Positions 27,604-37,447 of a stretch of DNA of 64,000 bases are shown piece after piece. The DNA lies in assembly GCF_014803405.1 (NCBI RefSeq), contig NZ_JACYFG010000007.1, positions 479,523-543,522 of the forward strand. The letters are read 5' to 3'. The DNA comes from Pelagicoccus enzymogenes (GTDB taxonomy: Bacteria > Verrucomicrobiota > Verrucomicrobiia > Opitutales > Opitutaceae). The notes beneath the pieces were generated by a model, which ran no database searches, had not been told where the DNA came from, and was given only the letters and a program-made list of their open reading frames with translations. Numbering within the stretch: position 1 is the first letter of the stretch; every line of letters begins with the position of its first letter. The position numbers and the translations under genes were made by a program.

Positions 27604-30296
27604 TTGAGTTTCTTCAACAGATTTTTGGCAGGCACATATTCTGGGTCCAATTGTAACGCTTTTTGAAGCTCCGACTTCGCGGACTGAGCACGTCGGGTGT
27701 ATAAGTGGACGATTGCGAGGTTGGTATGGATCATAGCGGTGGGCTTGATCGATAGGGACTGCGTGTATTGCTCTTCTGCTTGAGCGAAGTCTTTTCGCAT
27801 TAGATAGAGATTTCCCAAGTTCCCAAAAGCTTGAGAGTTGTTGGCGTCGAGCTCGATGACCCTTTCAAATGCCTCTATCGCGGCTTCGAGTTTTTGATTT
27901 TGGGCAAGCACGTCCCCGTGGTCGAAGTGCGCTTGCGCATCGTCGGGCCGGAGTTCCACTATGTATGCAAATTCCGCTAGAGCGTTTTCCCTGTCTCCAA
28001 TTGCTAGATACGCGGTGGCAAGTTTCCTGCGGGCGGCCACGTATTCTGGGTTATCAGCTAGGAATTTCTTGTAATGCTGTATGGACGGGCCCGCCTGCCC
28101 ATTGGCAAGGTAAGTATCGGCCAATCCCAAGCGGGCTCGCGAAAGGCTTGGGTCCCGCTTAATGGCCTCGAGGTACGCCGTGATCGCCTCTTCTTTCTTT
28201 CCTTCAAGCGCGAGTGTGTTGGCGAAATTGTGATAGAGCAGGGCGTTTGGGGAGAGCTCGAGCGCTTTTTCGAAATGTCGAATCGCATCGGCATATTCGC
28301 CCTTTTCGACCAACAGTGTAGCTAGGTTATTGTGCGCCCTCGAGTTTGAGGGGACCTTAGCTACAGTGTCTTTCCAGAGAGACACCGAATTGTTGTACGT
28401 TTCATTGCGATCCAAAATCGCATACACGCCAGCGACTGAGACGGCTAGTACGAACGCAAGTGCGAGACGTCTAGAAAGTATCGAAATACTTACTACGAAA
28501 ACGACGCAAACGGCAGCGAGCGGAAGGTAGAATCGGTGCTCGAAAACGCGATCTGCAATGGGGATAAAACTTGATGTTGGGGCAAGGAAGATGAAGCAAA
28601 GCAATCCTAGCATCCCGAATGGGTTCCGTCTAATAAAGCCGAACAGACTAACGATTAGGAGGACTGCAAGCAGGATTGCTCGTGGTATCCATTTTGTGGG
28701 TTCGTCGACCAGGAACTGTCTTCCGTAGTCGAAGACCAGCGGATCGGGCCAAAGCGTTAGCCTCAAATAGTGGACGAGAGCCCACGCTTGCGTTTTGAGG
28801 TATTCCCAGGAATCCGCTCCAAAGGAAAGTCCCGCGGTGCCTCCTCGTCCGGAAGTGGATTGCATGAGAAGAGCCAAGGGGATCCATGATAGGAACAAGA
28901 AGAGATAGAATAGGGATCTTCGCTTTAGTTGTAGCTTTAGGCTCCGATCGGGAAGGAAAACGTAGTCGAACAAGATGACGGCGAGCGGGGCGGTAGCGAT
29001 CACCTCCTTGACTCCGGTTCCTATGAAACAAGCGATAACGCTTGCTGAGGTCCAGAGATAGGGGCGACTGCTGCGAATGCTCCTAGCTGCCGCGTAAAGA
29101 ACGAATAGGTAGCAGAGGGCGAGCAAGCTTTCCGCTCTCTGGGCGGTGTAGCTCACTGCGGCCGTGGCCAATGGATGCACTGCCCAAAGTAGGGCGGCCA
29201 GGGTGGCCACACTGTCGCGATTGAAAGGGAGCTTGTTCCGATGTGCTTCCCAAATGTCTATACTTCTGCGGACGAGCCCAAGCAGCGTTAGCGCGCACAG
29301 TAGGTGGATAAAGATATCCGTGGCATGGTAGCTCCAAGGGGCGAGGCCGCTGATCTGGTAGTTAGCTGCAAGGCTGAGATTAAGAAGCGGTCGGCCCCCG
29401 ACTGTTTCCCCTTGGCTATGGGGCGGTTGAAGGGCGGAGCTAAGACTAAAAGGCTCCTTGATGGTTTGATTGTCTCGGATGGACCCAAGGTCATCGAGCA
29501 CGAAGGGAGCCTTGTAAATGTTGCTCCATGCGGAGAGAACGAAGATGGACAGGAGAGCAACGCTCAAAAAAGTGGATACGCTTGAACTGTACTTGTCGCT
29601 TGGGGGTGCGAGTCGAATTGAGAGAAGGGTGCTGATTGCGGTTAGGCCGTGATACCAGCGAATTTTCTTTCCCTCGGAAAACGTGCGTGGGCGGTAGTTG
29701 ATGGGGAGCTCTATGATTTTATGGCCGCCGCGGAGCAGTTTCGCGGTCACCTCCGGGCAGAACTCGAAACCGTCGCTTTCGAGCTTAAGTGAACGAAGGG
29801 TTTCGGTGCGGAACAGCTTATAGCCGGTGGCTTCGTCGGTTATACGTGTTTGATAGAGCAGGCTTGTTACGAAGCTTAGAAATCGTCCGCCCCAGTAAAA
29901 GCGATTGTTGGACCTTGGGTTGTTACCTAATATACGCGAGCCATAAACTACGGTGGTATCGGAGGATTGGAACGGTTCCAATAGTTTGGGAAGATCCTTA
30001 GGGTCGTATTCCAAGTCTGCGTCTTGGATGGCTACGACATCTCCTGTCACGTGCTCGAGCGCTGTTTTGATTGCGGCGCCTTTCCCCGATTTGGTATTGT
30101 GTTTCAGGATACGGACGAGAGTGGAACGGTCCTGCCGGATCTTTTCTAGCTCAGCATAAGTTTGGTCTGTGCTTCCATCGTCTACAATTAGGATTTCGGA
30201 CGCTATTTCTGTGGAGCATAGAGCATCGACGACTTTTCGAATTGTCGACGCCTCGTTGTGGGCGGGTATGATTACGCTTAGTTTGGGGCCGGGCAT
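27600..30296 (-). CDS. GT2 glycosyltransferase fused to a TMTC-like membrane domain and TPR repeats
   Basis: The protein is 898 residues from ATG 30296 (MPGPKLSVIIPAHNEA). The frame extends 14 codons further, but these lie in the terminator of the upstream gene. Residues 1-230 are a DPM1-like family 2 glycosyltransferase (LIVDDGSTD, IQDADLEYDP, YGSRIL). Residues 245-610 hold about ten membrane helices with FVLDDLGSIRDN, GRPLLNLSLAANYQ and HPLATAAVSYTAQRAE, a pattern like TMTC-type protein O-mannosyltransferases. Residues 620-898 are TPR repeats. By analogy it makes a polyprenyl-phosphate sugar and transfers it to proteins, all in one chain. It lies downstream of the second TonB receptor; the acceptor is unknown. 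Confidence 0.83.
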   Translation of the reverse strand: MPGPKLSVIIPAHNEASTIRKVVDALCSTEIASEILIVDDGSTDQTYAELEKIRQDRSTLVRILKHNTKSGKGAAIKTALEHVTGDVVAIQDADLEYDPKDLPKLLEPFQSSDTTVVYGSRILGNNPRSNNRFYWGGRFLSFVTSLLYQTRITDEATGYKLFRTETLRSLKLESDGFEFCPEVTAKLLRGGHKIIELPINYRPRTFSEGKKIRWYHGLTAISTLLSIRLAPPSDKYSSSVSTFLSVALLSIFVLSAWSNIYKAPFVLDDLGSIRDNQTIKEPFSLSSALQPPHSQGETVGGRPLLNLSLAANYQISGLAPWSYHATDIFIHLLCALTLLGLVRRSIDIWEAHRNKLPFNRDSVATLAALLWAVHPLATAAVSYTAQRAESLLALCYLFVLYAAARSIRSSRPYLWTSASVIACFIGTGVKEVIATAPLAVILFDYVFLPDRSLKLQLKRRSLFYLFLFLSWIPLALLMQSTSGRGGTAGLSFGADSWEYLKTQAWALVHYLRLTLWPDPLVFDYGRQFLVDEPTKWIPRAILLAVLLIVSLFGFIRRNPFGMLGLLCFIFLAPTSSFIPIADRVFEHRFYLPLAAVCVVFVVSISILSRRLALAFVLAVSVAGVYAILDRNETYNNSVSLWKDTVAKVPSNSRAHNNLATLLVEKGEYADAIRHFEKALELSPNALLYHNFANTLALEGKKEEAITAYLEAIKRDPSLSRARLGLADTYLANGQAGPSIQHYKKFLADNPEYVAARRKLATAYLAIGDRENALAEFAYIVELRPDDAQAHFDHGDVLAQNQKLEAAIEAFERVIELDANNSQAFGNLGNLYLMRKDFAQAEEQYTQSLSIKPTAMIHTNLAIVHLYTRRAQSAKSELQKALQLDPEYVPAKNLLKKLN

Positions 30297-30308
30297 GGGA
30301 AATAGAAA

Positions 30309-30336
30309 GGTCGCTTCCGCCGAAACGGAAGCGACC
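30309..30336 (-). terminator. Rho-independent terminator after the second TonB receptor gene
   Basis: An 11-base stem (GGTCGCTTCCG and its complement) with a six-base loop is followed on the minus strand by TTTCTATTT. It lies about 45 bases past the receptor stop. It also overlaps the upstream extension of the glycosyltransferase frame, which argues for that gene starting at 30296. Confidence 0.8.
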
Positions 30337-30381
30337 AAGATTATTACGATTTAACGCTGTCAAATACTAGGAGATAATGAC

Positions 30382-33300
30382 CTAGAATGTGAAGGTATTC
30401 GTCAGGAAGATCTGACGTGGATCGATGATACGGTAGGCGTTGATGTTGCCAGCGTAGTCAACCGACACAGGGCGGAGTTCGCCGCTGTCCTGCACGTTGC
30501 GGATGTTCAGCTGAATCTTCCAATCAACCTTTTCGTTTGCGATCGGAATGGAGTAGGAAGCCCAGAGGTCAACGTTGGTGTTGCCGCTGTCGTAGAACGG
30601 ACGACTTGGATCTGGAGCGTTCAAGACGTTTGGATCATCTCCTGCTGCGTATCCGTAGTAACCGATAGCTGCCTGGTCTTCCCAACGTACGCTACCGCCA
30701 ATTCCGAGGCCTTTGAATGCGCCGTCGGTGAAGAGGTAGTTGGAGATCAGATTGAGTCGCCATTCACGAACGTTTGGAGAAGCTACGCCTTCCTGCGCTT
30801 TAGCCAGAGCGACCTGCGAGAGAACTGCTGCTTCGTGGAAGTCTTCGGCATTACCCCACTGTGCTGATGGGTTTGTTATGTCGAAGTCTCCTACGTAACC
30901 GTATGCGCTCCAGAAGGTGCTCAGGTCGGCTGGACGCACTCCATTGAACATGAAGGTGTTTGGATCGTTGTCACCATCGTTGTTCTTGTCGTTTGCCGCG
31001 GTGAGTGGTGAGTTAAGTCCTTGCCAGATGGGAACACGGAGATCGGCCCAAGCGTCGTACTGAGGCGCCACGTTTTGAGTCGTTGTCTCATTTTGCGCGG
31101 CGGTCATCTTCATATTCCAGTTTTTGGTTGGGTTGTAGATCAACTGGATTTCCATACCCTCGGCAATCGTCGTTTGAGTCGCGCCGAAGTTCAGGCCCGA
31201 TGGCCAGTCGTAGCGAAGTCCTGTGAGCTCCTCAACGCGTGACTCGAATTGAGCTTGCTGCGTCTCGGTGAGTTCAGGACGCCCTCCTTCAGGTGCCTCT
31301 GCGGTGTAATCTATGCCTGGGAAGTCTAGCTGCTGGTAGGCGATCTGCTCTGCCCAAGGGCGGAGGTAGCGGTGCTCGATACGGGTAAGGCGGTCGATGA
31401 GTGTACCTGCCGCGCCGGTGCGGTCGTTGTCAGCGGAGTTCTCGAACCAGTTAAACTTAGCAGTAAACTTGTTGTCGAACGCGGTGACGCTGAAACCGTA
31501 GTCAGTACCTTCACCTGTTGGCTTAGGCAACAGATTGCCGAAGACGTCTGTCTGGGCTGAGCTTGGTGGGTTGAAGTTGTCCGATTCGTTGTAGTGAACG
31601 CGGAAATCTCCACCATCCCAACGGAATGGGACAGCAACGACACCGTAGGAAGAAGTCTCGCCTTCGACGGAGTCTTCGTTTTTGACTTCGTTTCCTTCGC
31701 CATCGATGAATGACCAACGATTGTAGCTTGCCTCAGGCATCACAAAACCAGCGTCGGTAAACTCGGCACGACCGAGACCAGCCGACCCAACGGTGTTTCG
31801 AAGATCGACCTCATCCTTTCTCCAGCCGGCGGTTGCGATGATACGGTTGTCGAGGAAGTAACCTTGCCAGCCAAGCGTTTGCGAATCTAGGTCGCGAATA
31901 TTGCGGCCTGAAGTTGCATCGTGCAGCACGGTCGCGACTTCGGTGTTCGTCTGCTCCCATTGGCCAGTTTCCCAGTTGTAGAGCGTTACAGGATAGCTGC
32001 TAGGACCGCCGAACTGATCGTACACTTCGAAATCGGCTCCCATGTATTGTGGTTGTCCCCAGTGTGTGGGAGCACCTGTTGTAACGGTGGCCTGCGGGTC
32101 TCCAGGACTCGCCAGGTAGTAGTTACGGTACAGACGCGCGCTGTTGCCGTAGTAGCGCCAGTTGCCTGTGGTGGTCAGATCATTCCATGGCAGGAAGCGT
32201 CCATCCCCTCCAACCGTAGTGCCACGGAGGCGCAAGCGGAGGCTTTCGACTTTCTGATTCGAGTAGAAACCTAGGAAGTTATGGTTACCCAACCACTTGG
32301 TCCAATTATCATTATCCGCAAGCTTGAGTTGGTAAGCAAGCTGAGCGCGCATGTTGTCGTTGGTGATTTCGTTGGTCCAAGTGTCAGGAAGGTAGTCTTC
32401 CAAGAAGGGGAGGCCGAAGTTCGGATTTGGCTGACCGTTCGGCAGGTTTAGGTTGGTGTCGACGTAGAGAGTCGCGCCAGTTTGCTGCTGTACGGTGTAG
32501 TTTTGAACGTCCGAGTAGTTTTGACGGAACCAACCGGCCGAGAAGTGAAGGTTCTCGAGAATCTCCTGCTCGAACTCGATGTTGTAGGTGTCAGCTTCCT
32601 TCGATCCGTAGTTCATGGCTAGCATGTTGTACTCTTCCCAGTTGTAGACCGATTTATCGGTCACAGGAGGCGCGACGAAGTTAGCTACGTTTCTGTCCCA
32701 GTTATAGAAGTCTGAGAACGTGTGCTGCATGTCGTATACGGCCCAGTCAGCGTCCGTGCGATCGTCGGTTCCCGGTGCTGCCAAGCTCTGCGGATAGTTC
32801 GAGTTCGAGTTGTACCCGTACCGTGCGTATCCTTCGTAGGCGTAGGATGTACCATCTGGGTTTACCTGAACGATCGGGCGAGATGTCCAAGCGCGCGAAG
32901 GAACGATGCCGGGTACGTATGTTGGGCTGTCAGGATTCCAAAAGCCCCCACCTCCTGCGATCATGCCTTCCTCGTAGCTGGGACTGTCGGCGCTCGATAC
33001 GAAGGGGCCGAATTGCTCTCCTGTATCCAGCTTGGTAACCATGAGTGTTTGGTTGTCGTACGCTGGTCGTCCTGCCTCGAGCCATGGAGTTACGAAGTCG
33101 CGCGGCGTGAGGGAGTTAGGCCGACGGTTGTTGTTGGAGTACCTTTCGAAACTGCCGCGCAGCTTGGTTTTCTCAAACGGCTCGTAGCGAACTGCTCCGT
33201 AAAAACGCGTCGTGTTGTCGTAAGAAGGTTTGCGTTCGAAACGCTCCTCTTCTCTCAGACCAGCTACGTAAACCGCGAGCTTGTCCTCGATAAGCGACTG

Positions 33301-33987
33301 ATTGTGGTTGAAACTGCCACGAACGGAGCCTCGATCGTCCAAACGAAACACCACCTGGGTGCTGTTTACGCCGATAGCTGCGCTTGCGGTGGATTGGTTG
33401 ACGATACCTGCAGGACTTCCCAATCCAGATAGGATGGAGTTAGGTCCCCGATTGATTTCCACTGACCGCGTGTTGTAGGAATCGAAAGGAATTCCGCCGA
33501 GTGCGTTGTAGAAATTCTGCGTAATGGTTGGAGCCGCCAAGCCGCGTACGCGGTTCGAAGATCCAGCAGATGCGGATTCACCAGAGTTCGCGAAACTGTA
33601 TCCAGCACCGGCATCCTTGATGGTGCCGCGGTCAGCCAAGCTGCCGCTGGTAGCCGTGAAGTTTCCGAATCCTTCGGTACTCGATTCATATAGGAAAACG
33701 TCATTCAGGTCCGTTGCAGCGGTGTCTTCCATCTGCTGCATCGTGACAACCGTGATGGAGGCAGCCAAATCAGATACTTTGGTATTCAGGCGGCTACCTG
33801 CTAGGGTGCGCTCTGAGTAGTATCCAATGTCATCTTCCGACGAGGTGACTTCGAACGGCGATAGCTCGAATACTTCGTCATCGTCGTCTACCTCTTGCGA
33901 GTAGCCAACGTTAGCGGCTCCGAGCAATAGCGACAGCGCTAGAGTCGTTCGGAACCGGGGTATAGGGTTCTTTTTCGTTTGTTTCAT
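30382..33987 (-). CDS. Second TonB-dependent receptor, pectin-locus side
   Basis: The protein is 1201 residues from ATG 33987, the start homologous to the first receptor; an in-frame ATG eight codons upstream is less likely. Signal peptide PRFRTTLALSLLLGAANVG, then VFELSPFEVTSSEDDIGY, a plug (LAASITVVTMQQMEDTAATD, VEINRGPNSILSGLG) and a long barrel ending FLTNTFTF. The first 25 codons and the 5' leader are nearly identical to the receptor at 21728-25114, but loops and barrel diverge, with extra insertions here. A copy of the operator-like sequence lies 205 bases upstream. Next to pectin genes it may import rhamnogalacturonan oligosaccharides, which is an inference from position. Confidence 0.92.
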   Translation of the reverse strand: MKQTKKNPIPRFRTTLALSLLLGAANVGYSQEVDDDDEVFELSPFEVTSSEDDIGYYSERTLAGSRLNTKVSDLAASITVVTMQQMEDTAATDLNDVFLYESSTEGFGNFTATSGSLADRGTIKDAGAGYSFANSGESASAGSSNRVRGLAAPTITQNFYNALGGIPFDSYNTRSVEINRGPNSILSGLGSPAGIVNQSTASAAIGVNSTQVVFRLDDRGSVRGSFNHNQSLIEDKLAVYVAGLREEERFERKPSYDNTTRFYGAVRYEPFEKTKLRGSFERYSNNNRRPNSLTPRDFVTPWLEAGRPAYDNQTLMVTKLDTGEQFGPFVSSADSPSYEEGMIAGGGGFWNPDSPTYVPGIVPSRAWTSRPIVQVNPDGTSYAYEGYARYGYNSNSNYPQSLAAPGTDDRTDADWAVYDMQHTFSDFYNWDRNVANFVAPPVTDKSVYNWEEYNMLAMNYGSKEADTYNIEFEQEILENLHFSAGWFRQNYSDVQNYTVQQQTGATLYVDTNLNLPNGQPNPNFGLPFLEDYLPDTWTNEITNDNMRAQLAYQLKLADNDNWTKWLGNHNFLGFYSNQKVESLRLRLRGTTVGGDGRFLPWNDLTTTGNWRYYGNSARLYRNYYLASPGDPQATVTTGAPTHWGQPQYMGADFEVYDQFGGPSSYPVTLYNWETGQWEQTNTEVATVLHDATSGRNIRDLDSQTLGWQGYFLDNRIIATAGWRKDEVDLRNTVGSAGLGRAEFTDAGFVMPEASYNRWSFIDGEGNEVKNEDSVEGETSSYGVVAVPFRWDGGDFRVHYNESDNFNPPSSAQTDVFGNLLPKPTGEGTDYGFSVTAFDNKFTAKFNWFENSADNDRTGAAGTLIDRLTRIEHRYLRPWAEQIAYQQLDFPGIDYTAEAPEGGRPELTETQQAQFESRVEELTGLRYDWPSGLNFGATQTTIAEGMEIQLIYNPTKNWNMKMTAAQNETTTQNVAPQYDAWADLRVPIWQGLNSPLTAANDKNNDGDNDPNTFMFNGVRPADLSTFWSAYGYVGDFDITNPSAQWGNAEDFHEAAVLSQVALAKAQEGVASPNVREWRLNLISNYLFTDGAFKGLGIGGSVRWEDQAAIGYYGYAAGDDPNVLNAPDPSRPFYDSGNTNVDLWASYSIPIANEKVDWKIQLNIRNVQDSGELRPVSVDYAGNINAYRIIDPRQIFLTNTFTF

Positions 33988-34368
33988 CTTTGAGTAGTAG
34001 GTTTGATGCAAAGGTTAAGAAAACGGACAGGGTTGCATGTTGAGCGGAAGGCACGCGAAGTGGCCCGTCGAACACGGTGACCGCCGACATTCAGGCTGCG
34101 ATTGGGGGTACCAAGCACGGCACGGGGTGAGGTGGGTAATGTATGACGATGACCAAACCCCTGCTTAGTGACATTTCCAACACAGCTAGGGTCTGACAGT
34201 AAGAATTAAGCCCTGTGTTAGTCTGCTGGATACGTTTATTGCTTCACCATCGCAGACCGCTTCGCAGCGCAAGCCAGTCTTGCCGCGGCTACGTAAGGAG
34301 GCGGACACAAGCGATCAACTCACTCGCCATGACGGTGAGCTGTCCTTTAACAGCCGTCAAAATAGGCT
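33988..34368. promoter_or_regulatory. 381-base intergenic region upstream of the second TonB receptor
   Basis: No gene is seen. The receptor leader (about 25 bases) is almost identical to that of the other receptor. The operator-like site is at 34192-34204. Bases 34205-34368 hold only the tail beyond the GH43 gene, with no strong terminator visible. Confidence 0.5.
34192..34204. promoter_or_regulatory. Candidate pectin-regulon operator, site 2
   Basis: TCTGACAGTAAGA is identical to site 1 and one base away from the palindrome TCTGAC-W-GTCAGA. It is 205 bases upstream of the second TonB receptor start, between the receptor and the pectin enzyme operon. Confidence 0.5.
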
Positions 34369-36330
34369 CTAGTAGGAGTATCGAGGGTCGAGCTTTATGA
34401 AGGTCGGCTGGTCTCGGTCTGCTTCGAGTCGCCCGTCTTTGAACTTGAGCTCCACAACCTGGATCGAGCTGCGTCTCAATTCGTATCCATCTTGCAAGGA
34501 CTTGTCGGCTCTTCCGGGGTGGGTGAAGTAAAACAAGTAGGCCTTTTCGCCCTGCACGACGACATCCGGGTGGCCGCCGATGACTCCGTCGTCTTCGCCG
34601 GAACCAGGGTGCTGTAGAAGGTTGTCGCCGCTTTGGCGTGTCCAATTAAGAGCGTCGTCGGATCGATAAACGCCGAGTCCGGACCAGACGTCGGTAACCA
34701 TCCAATAGTAGCCGTTCCACTGGAAAACCTTTGGACCTTCGCCGGATTTGTCGCCAACGGCCTTCGTCTTGTCCTCCCAATTGTAGAGGTCGGTGGAGTC
34801 GGCGTAGTAGATCGATTTACCGTCGAGTTCGTTGTTGTACCACATGCGCCAGTGGTTCTCGCCGAGTTGGAACACGCAGGCGTCGATTACCTTTTCGTTT
34901 ACGAGGGGAAGGGTGGACTGGTAGTTCCAGTTCTCGAGGTCCTTGCTGGTCAAGTGGACGATGACGCGAGGGTGTCCCCAATTATCGAATACGCCGGGCA
35001 CGAAGGTCAGGTACATATGGTAGTCGCCTTTGGGGCCCCGAATCACTTCGGGTGCCCAGTGGGTTGGGTCTGCTACCTGCAATTCTTTTGGCAATCCATG
35101 GATCGCGGCTTGGCTGTGGCGTTCCCAGCTTGCTCCTTGGTCCTTGGATTCGGCTATGCCGATATGGGTACCGTGAACCCATTGGACGCCGGAGAGGCCC
35201 TCCGCTTTGGCGCGGCGGTTCGTGTAGAACATCCACCAGCGGCCGCGTGTTTCGTTCCAGATGACCACGGGATCGGCAGCTCCGTCGAAGATAGGGTCGC
35301 GGAAAAGCGGCTTGTCGGCTTGCTTGGCAGGAGTGTCTGGCTGCGGTTGCCCGAAGTCGGGGAAGCCGGATTCTGTCCAAGTGAACGGCTTGACGCGGGC
35401 ATGGCGATTCCAGTCGCGCAGTGAGTCTACCTCGAGATCCTTGTAGTTTCGGGCGTGATACACGAGAATATCGTTTCCGTCCTCGTCGGTGGTGAATCCG
35501 TTATGGCCGGGGCCATAGATTCCGTTGTCCTCGGAGGTTTGGAAAACAGGGCCGGGAGATTTCGTCCAGGAGGCGGGATCGAGTAGGTTCGCGTCTTCGT
35601 CAGCCCAGAGCAGCCCCATGCGGTAGTTGCGGTCCGTGGCATTGACGGAGTAGGTCATGAATATCTTGCCGTTCCGCTTTATGAAGGCGGGGCCTTCGTT
35701 GACTTTGTACTTCATCTGCTCCCAGCTGAACTGAGCCGTAGTGAGCATCGCGTAGGGACCCTTTAGGGTCCACGGATTTTCCATTTCGGAAATATAGATG
35801 TTGGAGTTCACCCCCATCTCCCGATCCATTTGCGCCCAGACGTAGTAGCGTTTTCCCTTGTTCTCCAATATGGTCGCGTCGAGGGCGAAATCGTCCCAGG
35901 CTGTCTTGATTTCGCCTTTCTCCACCCAGCTGTCTTGCAGCGGATTGGCGGCCTCGTTCTCCAGGGCGTACATGCGGATACGCCATTTCTCGTCAGCGTC
36001 GCCGGCTGCGAAGTAGATGTACCATTTGCCGTCGAGGAAATGCAGTTCCGGGGCCCAGATGTGATTTCCCATGATGCCCGTTTCGTGGGCTTCCCAGATT
36101 GTTTTCGGTTCGGCGGTGGCGAGTCCGGCGATGGTCTTGGCCCGGCGCAGTTCGATGCGCAGGTACTGGGGCGCGGTGGCGATGAAGTAGTAGTAGCCGT
36201 CCTCGTGCTTATGGATCCAGGGGTCTGCCCGCTGGAGAATCAAGGGATTCGGGTATTCGTTTTCGGAAAACAGGTTGAGTGTAGAAGCCATCGCGAGAAT
36301 GGTGAGTAATAGGCTGCGGTAGAAAGGCAT
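34369..36330 (-). CDS. Tandem GH43-like five-bladed propeller glycosidase
   Basis: The protein has 653 residues with signal peptide PFYRSLLLTILAMASTLNLF. Residues 25-340 form a GH43 domain with NPLILQRADPWIHKHEDGYY (catalytic-base Asp in RADPW), HIWAPELHF and KVNEGPAFIKRNGK (acid Glu in NEGP). Residues 345-653 form a second propeller-like domain with FDGAADPVVIWNETRGRWWM, HWAPEVIRGPKGDY and KSGEGPKVFQWNGYYWMV, resembling the GH43/GH117 clan. Two blade sets in one chain suggest an arabinofuranosidase with a second specificity. It is third in the PL11-CE7-GH43 minus-strand run and probably trims arabinose side chains of RG-I (inference). Confidence 0.85.
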   Translation of the reverse strand: MPFYRSLLLTILAMASTLNLFSENEYPNPLILQRADPWIHKHEDGYYYFIATAPQYLRIELRRAKTIAGLATAEPKTIWEAHETGIMGNHIWAPELHFLDGKWYIYFAAGDADEKWRIRMYALENEAANPLQDSWVEKGEIKTAWDDFALDATILENKGKRYYVWAQMDREMGVNSNIYISEMENPWTLKGPYAMLTTAQFSWEQMKYKVNEGPAFIKRNGKIFMTYSVNATDRNYRMGLLWADEDANLLDPASWTKSPGPVFQTSEDNGIYGPGHNGFTTDEDGNDILVYHARNYKDLEVDSLRDWNRHARVKPFTWTESGFPDFGQPQPDTPAKQADKPLFRDPIFDGAADPVVIWNETRGRWWMFYTNRRAKAEGLSGVQWVHGTHIGIAESKDQGASWERHSQAAIHGLPKELQVADPTHWAPEVIRGPKGDYHMYLTFVPGVFDNWGHPRVIVHLTSKDLENWNYQSTLPLVNEKVIDACVFQLGENHWRMWYNNELDGKSIYYADSTDLYNWEDKTKAVGDKSGEGPKVFQWNGYYWMVTDVWSGLGVYRSDDALNWTRQSGDNLLQHPGSGEDDGVIGGHPDVVVQGEKAYLFYFTHPGRADKSLQDGYELRRSSIQVVELKFKDGRLEADRDQPTFIKLDPRYSY

Positions 36331-36442
36331 TGGATTGGTGTTCGGTGCTTCGGGCTAGGGAGCGGGCGGTGATTTTTTTGTCCTGCGCCAATAGGTAGTG
36401 CGCCGTACTGAGGTCGTTTTCCGACAATCGGATCTTTTGAGG

Positions 36443-37405
36443 TTACAGTTTGGTCAGGAAATTGAAGACATGATCCCAGCCGCCGGTGGGAACCTCGTGG
36501 GCGAAGTCTGGATAGATGATGATGTCCTTTTCGGAACCTATTTTGTTGTAGGCTGCGAATTGGGTGGAAGGCGGGCAAATCGTGTCCATCAAGCCAGACT
36601 GCATGAGGACCTTGGCGGTGATGCGGGGCGCTAGGTGTTGACAGTCGATGTATCCGAGCTTCTCGAAGACGGCGTCTTCGGTTTTATGCGCAGGGTCGCG
36701 GCGGCGAAAATAGTAGGAGAGCTCTTCGTAGGCGTCTTTAGCGAGGTCCATTTCCCAGACGCGGCGGTAGTCGCAGAGGAAAGGGAAGAACGCGGCGCAG
36801 CGCTTGATCAGGGGAGACAGGGCGGCGCAGGCGAGGGCGAGCCCTCCCCCTTGGGAGCCGCCAAAGCAACCGATGCGCTCGGCATCGATTTCCTCGAAGG
36901 CGGCGACGACTCGAGCGAGCTGCACTGTATCCAGAAAATGTGACCTAAAGAGCAGTTTCTTGGGATCGGGATCCTCCAGGCCGCGCACGATGTGGCCGCG
37001 CAGGGTCGTTCCCAGGGTGCCTCCCACGTCTTGCGACAGGCCTCCTTGGCCACGGCAATCCATGGCCGCCAAGGCGATGCCCTCGCCTACGTAGGCGAGC
37101 TTGTCGTTCCATTCGCCGGACTCCGCGCTGTAGCCGTGGAACATGAGAGCAGCCGGGCAGTTTTGAGCGTTTTTCGGTCGCAGGTACTTGGCGTAGATGC
37201 GGGCTCCGCCGATGCTGGTGAAGGTCAGGTCGAAGCAGTCGGCGTTCCTGCTGTGGATTGCATCGCTCGGGCGAAGCTCCGGAGCTGGATCGATGGCTGC
37301 GAGCTCCTCGAGGGATTCGTCCCAGTAGGTATCGAAATCTTGGGGACGCGGATTGATCCCTTGGTACGTCTTTAGCTCGGGTAGGGGTTTGTCGATCAGA
37401 GGCAT
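36443..37405 (-). CDS. Acetyl xylan esterase / cephalosporin-C deacetylase family (CE7)
   Basis: The 320-residue protein is standard CE7 length. The N-terminus PLIDKPLPELKTYQGINPRP is typical. The nucleophile motif GGSQGG (Ser) follows ERIGCF; CRGQGG forms the oxyanion region; the catalytic His is in YPDFAHEVP near the end. No signal peptide, so it is cytoplasmic. CE7 enzymes deacetylate short acetylated sugars. It lies 42 bases after the PL11 lyase and before the GH43 gene, so acetylated pectin oligosaccharides are the likely substrate here. Confidence 0.9.
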   Translation of the reverse strand: MPLIDKPLPELKTYQGINPRPQDFDTYWDESLEELAAIDPAPELRPSDAIHSRNADCFDLTFTSIGGARIYAKYLRPKNAQNCPAALMFHGYSAESGEWNDKLAYVGEGIALAAMDCRGQGGLSQDVGGTLGTTLRGHIVRGLEDPDPKKLLFRSHFLDTVQLARVVAAFEEIDAERIGCFGGSQGGGLALACAALSPLIKRCAAFFPFLCDYRRVWEMDLAKDAYEELSYYFRRRDPAHKTEDAVFEKLGYIDCQHLAPRITAKVLMQSGLMDTICPPSTQFAAYNKIGSEKDIIIYPDFAHEVPTGGWDHVFNFLTKL

Positions 37406-37447
37406 TGGTTACAGGAATCAATTAGCGACGCACGGTGGCAAGCCCTT

